Position numbers and translations under genes: made by a program. Source: Alphaproteobacteria bacterium (GTDB lineage: Bacteria; Pseudomonadota; Alphaproteobacteria; Reyranellales; Reyranellaceae). From it: DNA of 64,000 nucleotides. Below the pieces are notes generated by a model. The model was not told the origin of the DNA. It searched no databases and saw only the letters and a list, made by a program, of their open reading frames with translations. The DNA lies in assembly GCA_016870115.1 (NCBI GenBank), contig VGCH01000004.1, positions 124,001 through 188,000 on the forward strand. Direction: 5' to 3'. Numbering within the stretch: position 1 is the first letter of the stretch; each line of letters starts with the position of its first letter. This document shows positions 38,810-48,076 of the stretch, piece by piece.

Positions 38810-39969
38810 CACGGCGCGGGGCGCACGCGCGACGTGCGGACCGGCAGCGAGAGAACCGCCTCGGAATCGGCGCCCAGCGCAGGCGGCGCACGCCGGATCG
38901 GCGGCGTCTTGCCGTCGAAGCGCACCGGGAACCGGAGCGTCCGCGTCGTTCCGCCACCGGGGAGCGCGATTTCCGTCAGCCAATCCATGTGGTGCACCTG
39001 CGGATCGTCCAGGATTTCGGCGTAACCGTTGATCCGGCCGTGCGGCACGCCCGCCGCCTCGAACGCAGCCAGCCAGTGATCGACCGATCGGGCGGCGAAC
39101 CGCTCCTCAAGCACGACGCGCAACGCCTCCTGATTGGCGGCGCGCAGCGCCGTCGTGGCGAATCGCGGATCGGACCCGAGCTCGGGCAGTGCCACCACCT
39201 CGACGACCGACGCCCAGAGCCGGTCGTTGCCGGCGGCGATCACGAAGTGCCCATCGCTTGCGCGAAACGCGCGATAGGGCGCGTTGCGCGGATGCGCCGA
39301 TCCCAGTTTGCGCGGATTGCGGCCGGTGCCGAAATACTCGCTGGTCTGGAGCGCGGCGATCCCCAGGCTGGCGCCCAGCATCGACACATCGATATGCGCG
39401 CCCTCCCCGCCTTGCTGCACGCGCCGCAGCACCGCGGCGATCGAGAAGGCGGCGTAGAGCCCGGCGCTGAAATCCGAGACCGGTACGCCGCACTTCACCG
39501 GCGCGCCGCCCTCCTCGCCGGTGACGCTCATGATGCCGCTCATCGCCTGCACCGTGACGTCGAAGCCGCCCTCGCCCGCGCGCGGTCCGGTCTGCCCGAA
39601 CGCGGAGATCGAACAATAGATCAGTGTCGGCTTCTCGGCGCGCAGCGCCGCCGCGCCAAGACCCAGCCTGTCCATCGCGCCGGGCCGATTGTTCTCGATC
39701 ACGACATCCGCCGAGAGCGCCAGTTCGCGGGCCGCAAGCGCATGCCCGGGATTCTTGAGGTCGAGCACAGCCGAGCGCTTCTCCCGGTTGAGCGAGGCGA
39801 AGTTCTCGCTGAAGCCGTCCCGATGCGGCGGCCACTGCCGCAACGTGTCGCCGCCCGGCGGCTCGATCTTGACGACATCGGCGCCCAGATCGGCCAGCAG
39901 CGAGCCGCAGAACGGACCGGCCGCCACCTGGCAGAATTCGACAACCTTCACTCCGGCAAGCGGCAGCAT
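38809..39969 (-). CDS. CaiB/BaiF-family (class III) CoA transferase
   Basis: A 386-residue formyl-CoA-transferase-like enzyme. The N terminus LPLAGVKVVEFCQVAAGPFCGSLLADLGADVVKIEPPGGD and the ISAFGQTGP motif are typical; the catalytic Asp is in the GFDVTVQAMSG region. It moves CoA between carboxylic acids; donor and acceptor are unknown. It is translationally coupled to the downstream cupin, suggesting a thioester or thiol intermediate, which is inference. Confidence 0.9.
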   Translation of the reverse strand: MLPLAGVKVVEFCQVAAGPFCGSLLADLGADVVKIEPPGGDTLRQWPPHRDGFSENFASLNREKRSAVLDLKNPGHALAARELALSADVVIENNRPGAMDRLGLGAAALRAEKPTLIYCSISAFGQTGPRAGEGGFDVTVQAMSGIMSVTGEEGGAPVKCGVPVSDFSAGLYAAFSIAAVLRRVQQGGEGAHIDVSMLGASLGIAALQTSEYFGTGRNPRKLGSAHPRNAPYRAFRASDGHFVIAAGNDRLWASVVEVVALPELGSDPRFATTALRAANQEALRVVLEERFAARSVDHWLAAFEAAGVPHGRINGYAEILDDPQVHHMDWLTEIALPGGGTTRTLRFPVRFDGKTPPIRRAPPALGADSEAVLSLPVRTSRVRPAP

Positions 39970-39992
39970 CCCGATTCCCCTCCGCTCGCGGT

Positions 39993-41846
39993 TCAGCGGC
40001 GTGCGTCCTGCGCCACATAGCGCGGCCAGTCGTGCGCGGCGATCTGGTCGAGGGACGGCGTCGGCTGGCCGAAGCGCAGCTGGTACATCCAGTAGTTGGC
40101 CAGCACGCGCTGCACGAAGTCGCGTGTCTCATTGAGCGGGATCGACGCGATGTAGAGCATCGGATCGTGCAGCGCGCCCAGCGAGGAGTCCCAGCGCGCG
40201 ACATTGCCGGGCCCGCCATTGTAGGCCGCGACCGAGCGCACGAGGTTGTTGTCGATCGAGCCCTCGGACATCAGGTGGAAGATGTATTGCTGGCCCATCG
40301 AGACGTTGTAGCCGGGATCGTAGGGATTCATGCCGGCGCGGTCGGGCAGGAACCGCGTCGTGACGAGGCGCGCCGTGCCCGGCATCAGCTGCATCAGCCC
40401 CATCGCGCCCGCCCAGCTGCGGGCCTTGGGATTGAACGCCGATTCCTGGCGCATATGGCCCAGCACCAGCGCGCGATCGACGACCCATCCCTCGGGCGGC
40501 GACCAGGGCGGGATCGGGAAGCTCGCCCCGTCGTAGCCCTTGATCAGATGCCGCTGATCCCACGCTGCGTTGGCCACCCGCGCCGACAGGGCAGGGAGAC
40601 TGGCGCGCTGGGCGAGCGCCAGCACCGCCTCGATGTAGCGCGGGTCGGCGTCGATCGAACCCGAGTAGAGCTCGCGCTCTGCCGCAGTCGCGGCACCGAG
40701 CTGCAACAGCGCAAGCCCGCGACGTCCGGTGCGATCATCCGACAGCAGCCGCACCCGATCGCGGTCGAGTGCCGGCACCGACCAATCGGGCTCGATGCGC
40801 ATGCCAAGCGCGCGCTGCGCCACCAGCCCGTGGAAGGTCCGGCCATAAAGGGCGGCCCGCTTGAGGTAGGGCGCGAACTTGTGCGGATTGCCGGCCAGAA
40901 GGTTGGCCCGTGCAGCCCAGAAGGCGCCGGCGCTCAGTGTCCAGGAAGACGCCCGATCCGGCGGCGCGTCGGCGACCAGCTCGAACCGGCGGGCCGCGTC
41001 GCTCATCGCACCAGACCGGAACGCGGACATCGCGGCGATCCAGTTCGCGTCCGGCGCGCCGGCACTCTCAACCGGCACCGCGACGCTGTTCTGGGCGTCC
41101 GCCTCCAGCGCGCGGGTGCGAACGCGGCCGCGCCACATCTCGGTCTCCTGCGGACCGAGAACTTCCGTGGTGGTCGGCCGGTCCAGCAGCACGCGGGCGG
41201 CATTGAAGCCGCCATCGGCGATCATCCTGTCGAGCTGTGCCCGCAGGCCCTGGGCGCGACCGGCATCGGCGCCACTAACGGTGCGCGCCGCCGCGAAGCT
41301 GGGCGACGCCTGCGCCTGCGACACGAACGAGGAGGGCGTGAGCTCGGCGGCGCCCGCCGTTCGACGGGCCAGCGCCAGACGATAGATCGCCGGCGCGTCA
41401 GGGTGATCGTTGAACTCCTGCAGCCAGGCGGCAAGTTGGTCGAACCGCGCGGCGTAGCCCGGTGCGAGCAGGCGCTGTGCGCCCACATATCCCATCAGGG
41501 TGCGATCGCGCAGTTGGGCGATTTCGGCGTCGGCCTGTCCCCAATTGCCGCCCGCCTGCGCCTGGAAAATGCGCCGGTAGCGCTCGCGGCTCTCGGCATC
41601 GAGAACCTGGGGCAGATCGGCCACGGGCGCGATCTCGTCGAGCTCGATCACCGGCGGCGGCGGCACAAACACCGGCCGGCGCGGCTGGGCGACCGGTCGC
41701 GCCGGCGGCCGCACAGTCGTCGCGGCGGCGCGCTGCGTCGCCGGCGACGCCTCCGGGCGCGGGGGCGGCTTGGTCGTGCTCTGGGCGAGAGCGCCGCCCG
41801 CGACCAGGGTCGCCATGGCCAGGACTGCAATCGAGGTGCGGATCAT
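39993..41846 (-). CDS. Soluble lytic transglycosylase (Slt-type)
   Basis: A periplasmic 617-residue murein lytic transglycosylase. A signal peptide (to about residue 21, GGALAQ) leads to a Pro/Ala-rich linker, then an all-helical superhelix (about 75-430) and the C-terminal SLT catalytic domain. The catalytic Glu is in HMRQESAFNPKARSW, followed by GAMGLMQLMPGTARLV and YNGGPGNVARW. It cleaves glycan strands to 1,6-anhydro products. The start is divergent from the cupin-rhodanese gene. Confidence 0.93.
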   Translation of the reverse strand: MIRTSIAVLAMATLVAGGALAQSTTKPPPRPEASPATQRAAATTVRPPARPVAQPRRPVFVPPPPVIELDEIAPVADLPQVLDAESRERYRRIFQAQAGGNWGQADAEIAQLRDRTLMGYVGAQRLLAPGYAARFDQLAAWLQEFNDHPDAPAIYRLALARRTAGAAELTPSSFVSQAQASPSFAAARTVSGADAGRAQGLRAQLDRMIADGGFNAARVLLDRPTTTEVLGPQETEMWRGRVRTRALEADAQNSVAVPVESAGAPDANWIAAMSAFRSGAMSDAARRFELVADAPPDRASSWTLSAGAFWAARANLLAGNPHKFAPYLKRAALYGRTFHGLVAQRALGMRIEPDWSVPALDRDRVRLLSDDRTGRRGLALLQLGAATAAERELYSGSIDADPRYIEAVLALAQRASLPALSARVANAAWDQRHLIKGYDGASFPIPPWSPPEGWVVDRALVLGHMRQESAFNPKARSWAGAMGLMQLMPGTARLVTTRFLPDRAGMNPYDPGYNVSMGQQYIFHLMSEGSIDNNLVRSVAAYNGGPGNVARWDSSLGALHDPMLYIASIPLNETRDFVQRVLANYWMYQLRFGQPTPSLDQIAAHDWPRYVAQDARR

Positions 41847-41918
41847 GGCCGAACCCTAGTGGCAAGCGCGCTGGGGCGGCAAGCGCGAGCTGGGTATAGT
41901 CAGGCGAGGAGGAACCCC

Positions 41919-44099
41919 ATGACCCTGCATCAGGAACGCGCCCGTGCCATTCGCGGCCTCGTCGATCGCGCCCGCGCCACTCTCGCCCGCCACGGCGAGG
42001 GCCGTGCTGCGCTGGCCGAGATCGGCGCCGATCTCGCGAAGCTCGCCGGTCGCGCTGAGCTGTTTCCGCAGGACGCCTATCCGTTGGGCGCCGATGGCGG
42101 CATCTATCGCCTGAGCGAGGATCCCGACCGCCGCTTCGCGCTCTACGCCTCGGCCGGTGGCCCGGGCAAGAAAGTGCCGCCGCACAATCACACCACCTGG
42201 GCCACGATCGCGGGCGTCCATGGCGCCGAGCACAATGTGGTCTACGAACGGCTCGACAATCGCGCCCGCGCCGACTTCGTGCAGCTGCGGGTCGCTCGCG
42301 AGAAGACGCTGAAGCGTGGCGACGTGATCGACTTTCTGCCCGACGAGTTCCACCATATCGAGACGCCTGCCGGCACCGGGAACGCGCTTCACCTGCACTT
42401 CTACGGCCTGAGCCTTGAACATCTGCCCGACCGCGTCAGCGTGGACATGGCGACCGGGACCGCCAAGCGCTTCATGGCCCGCGCCAAGATCCTGACGCCG
42501 CTGATCGAGGTGGCCGACGTCCAGACCTTGCTGCGCGCAGGAGAGGCTTTCGCGTTCCTCGATGTGCGCGAGGAAGGCGAGTTCTCGACCGAGGGCCATC
42601 CGCTCTTTGCCGTGCCGCTGCCTCTGTCGAAGCTGGAGCCACGGGCCCACGCGCTCCTGCCCGATCCGCATGTCCGGATCGTGCTGATGGACGGCGGCGA
42701 GGCCGGCGCGGACGCGCGGGCCAATCGCGCGGCGGCGGCGCTGTCGCGGCTGGGCTACACCGACCTCGCGGTGATGCGGGGCGGGCTCGCGGGCTGGAAG
42801 GCCGCGGGCGGCGAGGTGTTCACCGGCGTCAACGTCCCCTCGAAGGCGTTCGGCGAAGTGGTCGAGCATGAATGCGACACGCCGCGCATCGATGCCGCCG
42901 ACCTCCAGAAGCTGGTCGATGCCGGCACCGACATGGTGATCCTGGACTCGCGACCCTTGCCCGAGTTCACCAACATGTCGATCCCCGGCGGCGTCGACTG
43001 CCCCGGCGCCGAGCTGGTCTATCGCGTGAAGGACTTCGCACCGCGGCCCGAGACGTTGGTGGTGGTGAACTGCGCGGGTCGCACGCGCTCGATCATCGGC
43101 GCGCAATCGCTGATCAATGCCGGGTTGCCCAACAAGGTGATGGCATTGAAGAACGGAACCATGGGCTGGCACCTCGCCGGCCTGAAGGTGGCGCGCGGCG
43201 AGACGCGCAGCTTCGGCCCGCAGGGCGACGGCGCCGCCCGCTTCGCCCGCGGCGCGGCCGACGAGATCGGCCGGCGCTTGCCGATCCGACGGATGGACAA
43301 GGCCGGACTTGAGGCACGACTGGCCGCGGGTGGTGCGGTCTACCGGCTCGATGTTCGCGATCCGGCCGAATACGCCACCGGCCACCTGCCCGGCTTCCGG
43401 CATGCCGCCGGCGGCCAGCTTGTGCAGGCGACCGATCAATATGTGGGCACGCGCAACGCCACGATCGTGCTGCACGACAATGACGGCGTGCGCGCCACCA
43501 TGACCGCGCATTGGCTGGTGCAGATGGGATGGAGCGACGTGCATGTGCTGGAGCATCGCCCGACGGCGGGGGAGCTCACGACCAAACCCGAGCCCCGCTA
43601 CCCGGCGGGCTATCGCGTCGCCGAGTTGGCGGGCATCGCGCCGGCCGAGCTCGCCCGCACGCTCGATCGCGCGATCGTCGTCGATCTCGATACCAGCCTG
43701 CGTTATCGCGATGGCCATGTGCCCGGCGCCTGGTTCGCTGTTCGCGCCCATGTCGCGAAGCATGTCGCGGCAATGCGCGCGGCGACGCCGAACGCCGAGC
43801 GGATCGTTCTCTGCGGACCCGACCCCGATCTGCTGGCGCTCGCGGCGGCGGCGCTCGCCGATGCGGGTTTGCCGGTCGTCGCGCTCGCCGGCGGATTCAA
43901 AGCGTGGCGCGACGGCGGTCACGCCGTCGAGACCGGACACACCCGAATGGCGGATCCGCCCACCGACGTCTGGTACCGGCCGTACGACTTCAAGGACGAC
44001 GTCGAGGCCGCGATGCGCCAGTACCTCGACTGGGAGGTCGATCTGGTGCCGCAGGTGGCCCGCGACGGGGCCGCGCGGTTCCAGGTTTTCAGGCGCTGA
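41919..44099 (+). CDS. Cupin (thiol-dioxygenase-like) fused to four rhodanese domains
   Basis: A 726-residue cytoplasmic protein of unusual architecture. Residues about 35-175 form a cupin with His89, His91 (PPHNHTTW) and His145/146 (EFHHIET). Four rhodanese repeats follow. Repeat 1 (about 200-305) has Asp258 in LMDGGEAG where the active Cys should be. Repeat 2 (325-428) has Cys385 in NCAGRTRS. Repeat 3 (457-545) has no Cys (LHDNDGVRA). Repeat 4 (576-672) has Cys632 in LCGPDPD. So two repeats look sulfur-transfer competent and two look structural. A role in persulfide or thiol oxidation with sulfur relay is inference. The ATG at 41919 has GGAGGAA upstream; the long in-frame extension upstream is antisense to the transglycosylase gene. 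Confidence 0.85.
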   Translation: MTLHQERARAIRGLVDRARATLARHGEGRAALAEIGADLAKLAGRAELFPQDAYPLGADGGIYRLSEDPDRRFALYASAGGPGKKVPPHNHTTWATIAGVHGAEHNVVYERLDNRARADFVQLRVAREKTLKRGDVIDFLPDEFHHIETPAGTGNALHLHFYGLSLEHLPDRVSVDMATGTAKRFMARAKILTPLIEVADVQTLLRAGEAFAFLDVREEGEFSTEGHPLFAVPLPLSKLEPRAHALLPDPHVRIVLMDGGEAGADARANRAAAALSRLGYTDLAVMRGGLAGWKAAGGEVFTGVNVPSKAFGEVVEHECDTPRIDAADLQKLVDAGTDMVILDSRPLPEFTNMSIPGGVDCPGAELVYRVKDFAPRPETLVVVNCAGRTRSIIGAQSLINAGLPNKVMALKNGTMGWHLAGLKVARGETRSFGPQGDGAARFARGAADEIGRRLPIRRMDKAGLEARLAAGGAVYRLDVRDPAEYATGHLPGFRHAAGGQLVQATDQYVGTRNATIVLHDNDGVRATMTAHWLVQMGWSDVHVLEHRPTAGELTTKPEPRYPAGYRVAELAGIAPAELARTLDRAIVVDLDTSLRYRDGHVPGAWFAVRAHVAKHVAAMRAATPNAERIVLCGPDPDLLALAAAALADAGLPVVALAGGFKAWRDGGHAVETGHTRMADPPTDVWYRPYDFKDDVEAAMRQYLDWEVDLVPQVARDGAARFQVFRR

Positions 44100-44141
44100 A
44101 GGGCATCGCTAAATCCTTGCAGAACAAGGGAAATCGGTTCC

Positions 44142-44170
44142 TTGACAGGGACCGACACAGCCCCTAGACA
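44142..44170 (+). promoter_or_regulatory. Sigma-70-like promoter of the ATP synthase F0 operon
   Basis: A consensus TTGACA (44142-44147), a 17-base spacer and TAGACA (44165-44170) sit about 60 bases upstream of atpI. This is the best promoter match seen in the window. Confidence 0.7.
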
Positions 44171-44230
44171 TCCGCCCGCACACGGGCGGCGGCACCTCAT
44201 TCGGGGCGCGGTCGTCCGCACGCGGTGGCG

Positions 44231-44602
44231 ATGGAACCTCCCTCACGCGAAGCCAAACCGGACTACGATCCGGACGGCGACCGGCGGCGGGTCGACGCGC
44301 TGGACGCGCGCCTTGCGGCGGCCCGGAAAAACGTCGGCAAACCGCGCGAGGACAGCGGATTGTCGCACCGCCAGACGGGCGTTGCCTACCGTGTGTTGGT
44401 GGATATGATCGCGGGCCTTTTGGTCGGGGGCTTCCTCGGCTGGTGGCTCGATCGTTGGTTGGGGACGACGCCCTGGGGCCTGGTGGTGATGACCATCCTC
44501 GGTTTCGCGGGCGGTGTGAACAACGCGTGGCGCGCCATCAAGGCCTACTCGGCCGGTGCTACACGGGATGCGGACCGAAACCGGGAACCGCGTCTGCCCT
44601 GA
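44231..44602 (+). CDS. atpI: ATP synthase-associated protein AtpI/AtpZ
   Basis: A small (123-residue) membrane protein at the head of the F0 operon. The charged N-terminal half precedes two transmembrane helices (about 58-76, VDMIAGLLVGGFLGWWLDRWL; and 82-100, GLVVMTILGFAGGVNNAW) with the conserved GGVNNAWR end. Homologues help c-ring assembly or form a Mg/Ca transporter. The ATG at 44231 is taken; an in-frame GTG six bases upstream is possible. Confidence 0.88.
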   Translation: MEPPSREAKPDYDPDGDRRRVDALDARLAAARKNVGKPREDSGLSHRQTGVAYRVLVDMIAGLLVGGFLGWWLDRWLGTTPWGLVVMTILGFAGGVNNAWRAIKAYSAGATRDADRNREPRLP

Positions 44603-44639
44603 CAACGGCGTGCGCGGCATCGAGTGAAGCGGGGACGAC

Positions 44640-45377
44640 GTGGCCGGAAACAGCAGCCCGATGGAGCAGTTCGAGATCAAGCGCCTGGTCTCGTTGAAGA
44701 TCGGCGGACTCGACGCCTCCTACACAAATTCCGCGCTCTGGATGACCCTGGTGGTGATCCTTGCCACCGTGGTCTTCGTGATCGGCACGCGCCAGCGCGC
44801 GCTGGTCCCCGGCCGCCTGCAGTCGGCCGCCGAGGTCGGCTACGAATTCATCGCCAACATGATCCGCGACAATGTGGGCGACGCCGGCCGCAAGTACTTC
44901 CCCTTCATCTTCACGCTTTTCATCTTCGTGCTGGGCTGCAACGCGCTCGGCATGATCCCCTACTCTTTCACGCCGACCAGCCACATCGTGGTGACCTTCG
45001 CGCTCGCCGCCGTGGTCTTCATCGGCGTCACCGTGATCGGCTTCGCCCGCCACGGCATGCACTTCTTCTCGTTCTTCCTGCCCAAGGGTGTGCCGGCGGT
45101 TCTGGCGCCGCTCCTGGTGGTGATCGAGGTCATCTCCTACTTCATGCGCCCGGTGAGCCTGTCGGTCCGGCTGTTCGCCAACATGCTGGCCGGCCACACG
45201 ATGCTGAAGGTGTTCGGCAGCTTCGTGGTCGGCATGGGCATCATCGGCGGCTGGGCGCCGCTTGCCTTCATCGTGGCACTGACCGGCCTCGAGCTGCTGA
45301 TCGCCTTCCTGCAGGCCTATGTCTTCGCGATCCTGACCTGCCTCTACCTCAACGACGCCATCCATCTCCATCACTGA
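44640..45377 (+). CDS. atpB: ATP synthase F0 subunit a
   Basis: Proton-channel subunit, 245 residues, with five to six membrane helices. It shows the [26 protein letters not shown] terminus typical of alphaproteobacteria and the essential Arg in [14 protein letters not shown]. The GTG start at 44640 has GCGGGGA six bases upstream; an internal ATG at 44661 is less likely. Confidence 0.97.
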   Translation: MAGNSSPMEQFEIKRLVSLKIGGLDASYTNSALWMTLVVILATVVFVIGTRQRALVPGRLQSAAEVGYEFIANMIRDNVGDAGRKYFPFIFTLFIFVLGCNALGMIPYSFTPTSHIVVTFALAAVVFIGVTVIGFARHGMHFFSFFLPKGVPAVLAPLLVVIEVISYFMRPVSLSVRLFANMLAGHTMLKVFGSFVVGMGIIGGWAPLAFIVALTGLELLIAFLQAYVFAILTCLYLNDAIHLHH

Positions 45378-45399
45378 CAAGGTACGAAAGGAACATCCC

Positions 45400-45627
45400 A
45401 TGGACGCTTCTGCCGCCAAGCTGATCGGCGCCGGCCTCGCCACCATCGCCCTCGCCGGCGTGGGTGTCGGTATCGGCAACATTTTCGGCAGCTACATCGC
45501 CGGCGCGCTGCGCAACCCCGAGGCCGCCCCGCGCGTCTTCGGCAACGTGATGCTGGGCTTCGCGCTCACCGAAGCGGTCGCGCTGTTCGCGCTGGTCGTG
45601 GCCTTCATGCTGCTGTTCGTGTTCTGA
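45400..45627 (+). CDS. atpE: ATP synthase F0 subunit c
   Basis: A 75-residue hairpin proteolipid. The polar loop is RNPEAAP and the proton-binding carboxylate is Glu58 (ALTEAVALF). The glycine-rich first helix ([18 protein letters not shown]) packs the c-ring. Glu58 is the usual proton-type site; the Na+-binding pattern is not evident. An AAAGGAA-type site precedes the ATG. Confidence 0.97.
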   Translation: MDASAAKLIGAGLATIALAGVGVGIGNIFGSYIAGALRNPEAAPRVFGNVMLGFALTEAVALFALVVAFMLLFVF

Positions 45628-45656
45628 TCGTCCTCGGACGTTCGGGAACTCCGACC

Positions 45657-46232
45657 ATGCGCAAGACGGCCTCTGCCGCCCTCGCCGGTACCCTCGTCGC
45701 GATCTGGGGTAGCGCCGCGCTCGCCAAGAGCGGCGGCATGCCCCAGCTCAATCCGGCGGACATGGTGCCCCAGCTGGTGTGGCTCGCGATCGCGTTCGTC
45801 GCGCTCTACCTCGTGATGTCGAAGCTGGCGATCCCGGCTATCGGCGGCACGCTGGCGGCGCGACAGGGCCGGATCGACGGCGACCTGGCGGCGGCCGAGC
45901 AGGCCAACGCCGCGACCCGCGATCTGGTGGCGAGCTACGAAAAGCGGCTCGCCGACGCCCGTGAGGAGGCCCGTCGCACTGTGCGCGAGCGCGCCGACGC
46001 CGATCAGGCGACGGCGAACGCGCGGCAGGCCGAGACGCAGGCGCGACTGAACGCCCGCATCGCGGAGGCCGAAAAGCGCATCGAGGCGCAGCGCGCAGAG
46101 GTCATGTCCGGACTGGGCAGCCTCGCCGCCGGGATCGCCGCCGACATGTTCGCCAAGGTCTCCGGCCGCACGGCCGATGCCGGCGCACTGGCGGCTGAGG
46201 TCGCGACGGCGCTCAAGGGAGGCACGCGATGA
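45657..46232 (+). CDS. atpG: ATP synthase F0 subunit b'
   Basis: Peripheral-stalk subunit, 191 residues, the b' form of the paired b/b' stalk found in alphaproteobacteria and cyanobacteria. There is a signal-like hydrophobic N terminus, a membrane helix (about 39-57, MVPQLVWLAIAFVALYLVM) and a long Ala/Glu/Arg-rich coiled coil. It overlaps the b gene by four bases. It is a paralogue of the next gene. The symbol used for b' varies between annotations. Confidence 0.92.
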   Translation: MRKTASAALAGTLVAIWGSAALAKSGGMPQLNPADMVPQLVWLAIAFVALYLVMSKLAIPAIGGTLAARQGRIDGDLAAAEQANAATRDLVASYEKRLADAREEARRTVRERADADQATANARQAETQARLNARIAEAEKRIEAQRAEVMSGLGSLAAGIAADMFAKVSGRTADAGALAAEVATALKGGTR

Positions 46233-46759
46233 TCGGCACCGCATGGGCCGCCGGCAACGGCGCGGGCGGCGGTGGACTCTTTTCCGATCCGTCCTTCTGG
46301 GTTGCGGTCGCGTTCGTCCTGTTCTTCGTCGCTGCCGGCAAGATCCTGTGGAAGGGTCTCAGCGGCGCGCTCGATAAGCGCGGCGCCGATATCGCCCGCG
46401 CACTTGCCGACGCCGAGCGGCTGCGCGACGAGGCGGTGAAGGCCCGGGCCGACGCCGAGCGCACCCTCGCGCAGGCGACGGCGGAGGCCGAGGGAATCAT
46501 CGGCCAGGCGCGGACTGACGCGGAGCGCATGCGCGACCGCGCCGCGCAAGGCCTCGAGAACGCGCTGAAGCTGCGCGAGCAGCAGGCGCTGGACCGCATC
46601 GCCCAGAGCGAGGCCGCGGCCGCCAAGGAAATCCGCGATGTCGCGGTCGATGCCGCGATGGCCGCGACCCGCGCGCTGCTGAAGCGCGACCTGGCCGCCG
46701 GTCAGGCCGGCGCTTTGGTCGATCAGGCGATCGCCGAGCTGCCGCGCCGCCTCCACTGA
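46229..46759 (+). CDS. atpF: ATP synthase F0 subunit b
   Basis: Second stalk subunit, 176 residues: a membrane helix (about 21-40, SFWVAVAFVLFFVAAGKILW), then a long amphipathic coiled coil. It closes the F0 operon atpI-B-E-b'-b. The F1 genes are absent, as in other alphaproteobacteria where they form a separate operon. Strong terminator follows. Confidence 0.95.
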   Translation: MIGTAWAAGNGAGGGGLFSDPSFWVAVAFVLFFVAAGKILWKGLSGALDKRGADIARALADAERLRDEAVKARADAERTLAQATAEAEGIIGQARTDAERMRDRAAQGLENALKLREQQALDRIAQSEAAAAKEIRDVAVDAAMAATRALLKRDLAAGQAGALVDQAIAELPRRLH

Positions 46760-46765
46760 CGTCGA

Positions 46766-46810
46766 GAGTCTTTTCGATCCGGCAGGGCTCAGCCGGAGCC
46801 GGAAGCACTC
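46766..46810. repeat. Intergenic palindromic repeat copy
   Basis: GAGTCTTTTCGATCCGGC opposes a right arm ending GGAAGCACTC around a GGGCTCA loop. The left arm resembles the reverse complement of the copy at 22385 (GAGTCTTTTCGGATCGG) and the element at 14431. It lies between atpF and the operon terminator. Confidence 0.5.
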
Positions 46811-46832
46811 CAGGCCCGAGCGACTGCAGTGA

Positions 46833-46858
46833 CCCCGCGGAATCCCCGCGGGGTTTTT
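46833..46858 (+). terminator. Intrinsic terminator of the atp operon
   Basis: CCCCGCGG (46833-46840) and CCGCGGGG (46846-46853) form an 8-bp GC stem with a 5-base loop, followed immediately by TTTTT. A textbook rho-independent terminator 73 bases after atpF. Confidence 0.92.
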
Positions 46859-46862
46859 CGTT

Positions 46863-48025
46863 TCAGGATTCGGCCGCTTGGCCCGCGAGCTGTGCCTGGA
46901 CGTCGACCTGCCCGCCGCTCGCCTTGTCGAGGAAGGCCTTGTTGCGCTCGCGCAGCTCGGCGTCGGTGTCGCCATAGAGGAACGGCAGATAGGCGTAGCG
47001 CGTACCCTTGGTCACCGGCAGCGCCTCGTGCAGCAGCGAGCAGGAGAACACCACCGCGCCGCCCGTCGGCGCGCGGTAGGCCTGCTGGCCGAACTCCGGC
47101 ACCCGCAGATCGCCGCCCTCATATTCCTGGGCGTTGAGGTTGATGGTGACCACGAAGCGGCGGTGGGCGGTGCCTTTCGTCGTGTTGTCGCGATGCGCCT
47201 TGAAGAAGCCGCCCTCGGTCGAGTCGTAGCGCGCCACGATGTGCCGCTCGATGCGCGTCGGGTCGAACTGAAAGGAACGCCGGATCAACGGCGCCAGCCG
47301 CCGATAGACGCGGGTCATCGCCGCCTCGCGGAGCCGGGTGTCTTCGATCTGGCAATCGCGACGACGCTTGAAGCTGTGGTCGATCTTGCCGACCGTGTAT
47401 TCGCCCTCCTGGCGCATGAAGCCGGAGTCCTCGCCGCCCCGACCATTGTAGTAGTCGATCAGCGCGCGACAGAAGGACGGCTCGAAGACGCGTTCGGCAA
47501 CCAGCACCGGCGCATGATTGATCGAGTGCGCCGTCGCTTGCCAGGTGGCGAGCCGGCGGATGCCCTCGACCAGCGGCGCGATCGCGGGCGCAGTGTCGGC
47601 CTCGCTGACCGCGACGGATTGCAGGCACCGCAGGCCGCGGTCCAACGCCACTACGCCCGCCTCGACCGGCCCGTCGGCGGTCAGCGGCGCGCCATCGGCC
47701 GTCGTGACGGTATAGCCGAACTTCGCCGCCAGCCGTCGGCGTAGTCCATGAAATAGCGGATGCCCGGCAGATTCTGATCGATGCCGTAGGCCGCGAGATC
47801 GTCGGGCGAGGACACGACATAGAAAAGCATCAGGTGCGTGTCGTCGAACGCGGCACGCGCCGCCTCGACCTCGGCTACCAATCGTTTGCCGGCCGTGTTC
47901 ACCGGATGGCCGGGGAACAACAGCAGCACCGGGCGGCCGGCCACGGTGTCGAAGTTGAACTCCGGATTGGAGGGCGATGGCGCCTGGAAGAACGGCGCCG
48001 GCTCGCCGAACAGCAGTTTGCGCAT
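46863..48025 (-). pseudogene. Redoxin-like / 2OG-Fe(II) oxygenase fusion, interrupted by a frameshift
   Basis: The reading frame opens at 48025 with a thioredoxin-fold redoxin domain (GEPAPFFQAPSPSNPEFNFDT, PVLLLFPGHP) that lacks a peroxidatic Cys. It runs to DYADG near 47735 and then loses sense. The continuation, LAAKFGYTVTTADG, is in another frame and leads to a prolyl-4-hydroxylase-type domain. The latter has the His-x-Asp pair in KAHRDNTT, the distal His in SLLHEALPV and Arg in KGTRYAY. One missing base in the GACGGCTGG run (about 47733-47736) restores a 387-residue fusion. It may be a true mutation, a recent one, or a sequence error. It lies 51 bases after gcvPB on the same strand. Substrate unknown. 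Confidence 0.8.
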
Positions 48026-48076
48026 GGCGGCAGCATATCACAGCCGCCGCGCCCTCCCCATCCCGGCGTCCGGCTG

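Noticed and set aside
40032-41918. In-frame extension of the cupin-rhodanese protein by about 630 residues
   Set aside because: It is antisense to the lytic transglycosylase, and a strong ribosome site precedes the ATG at 41919.
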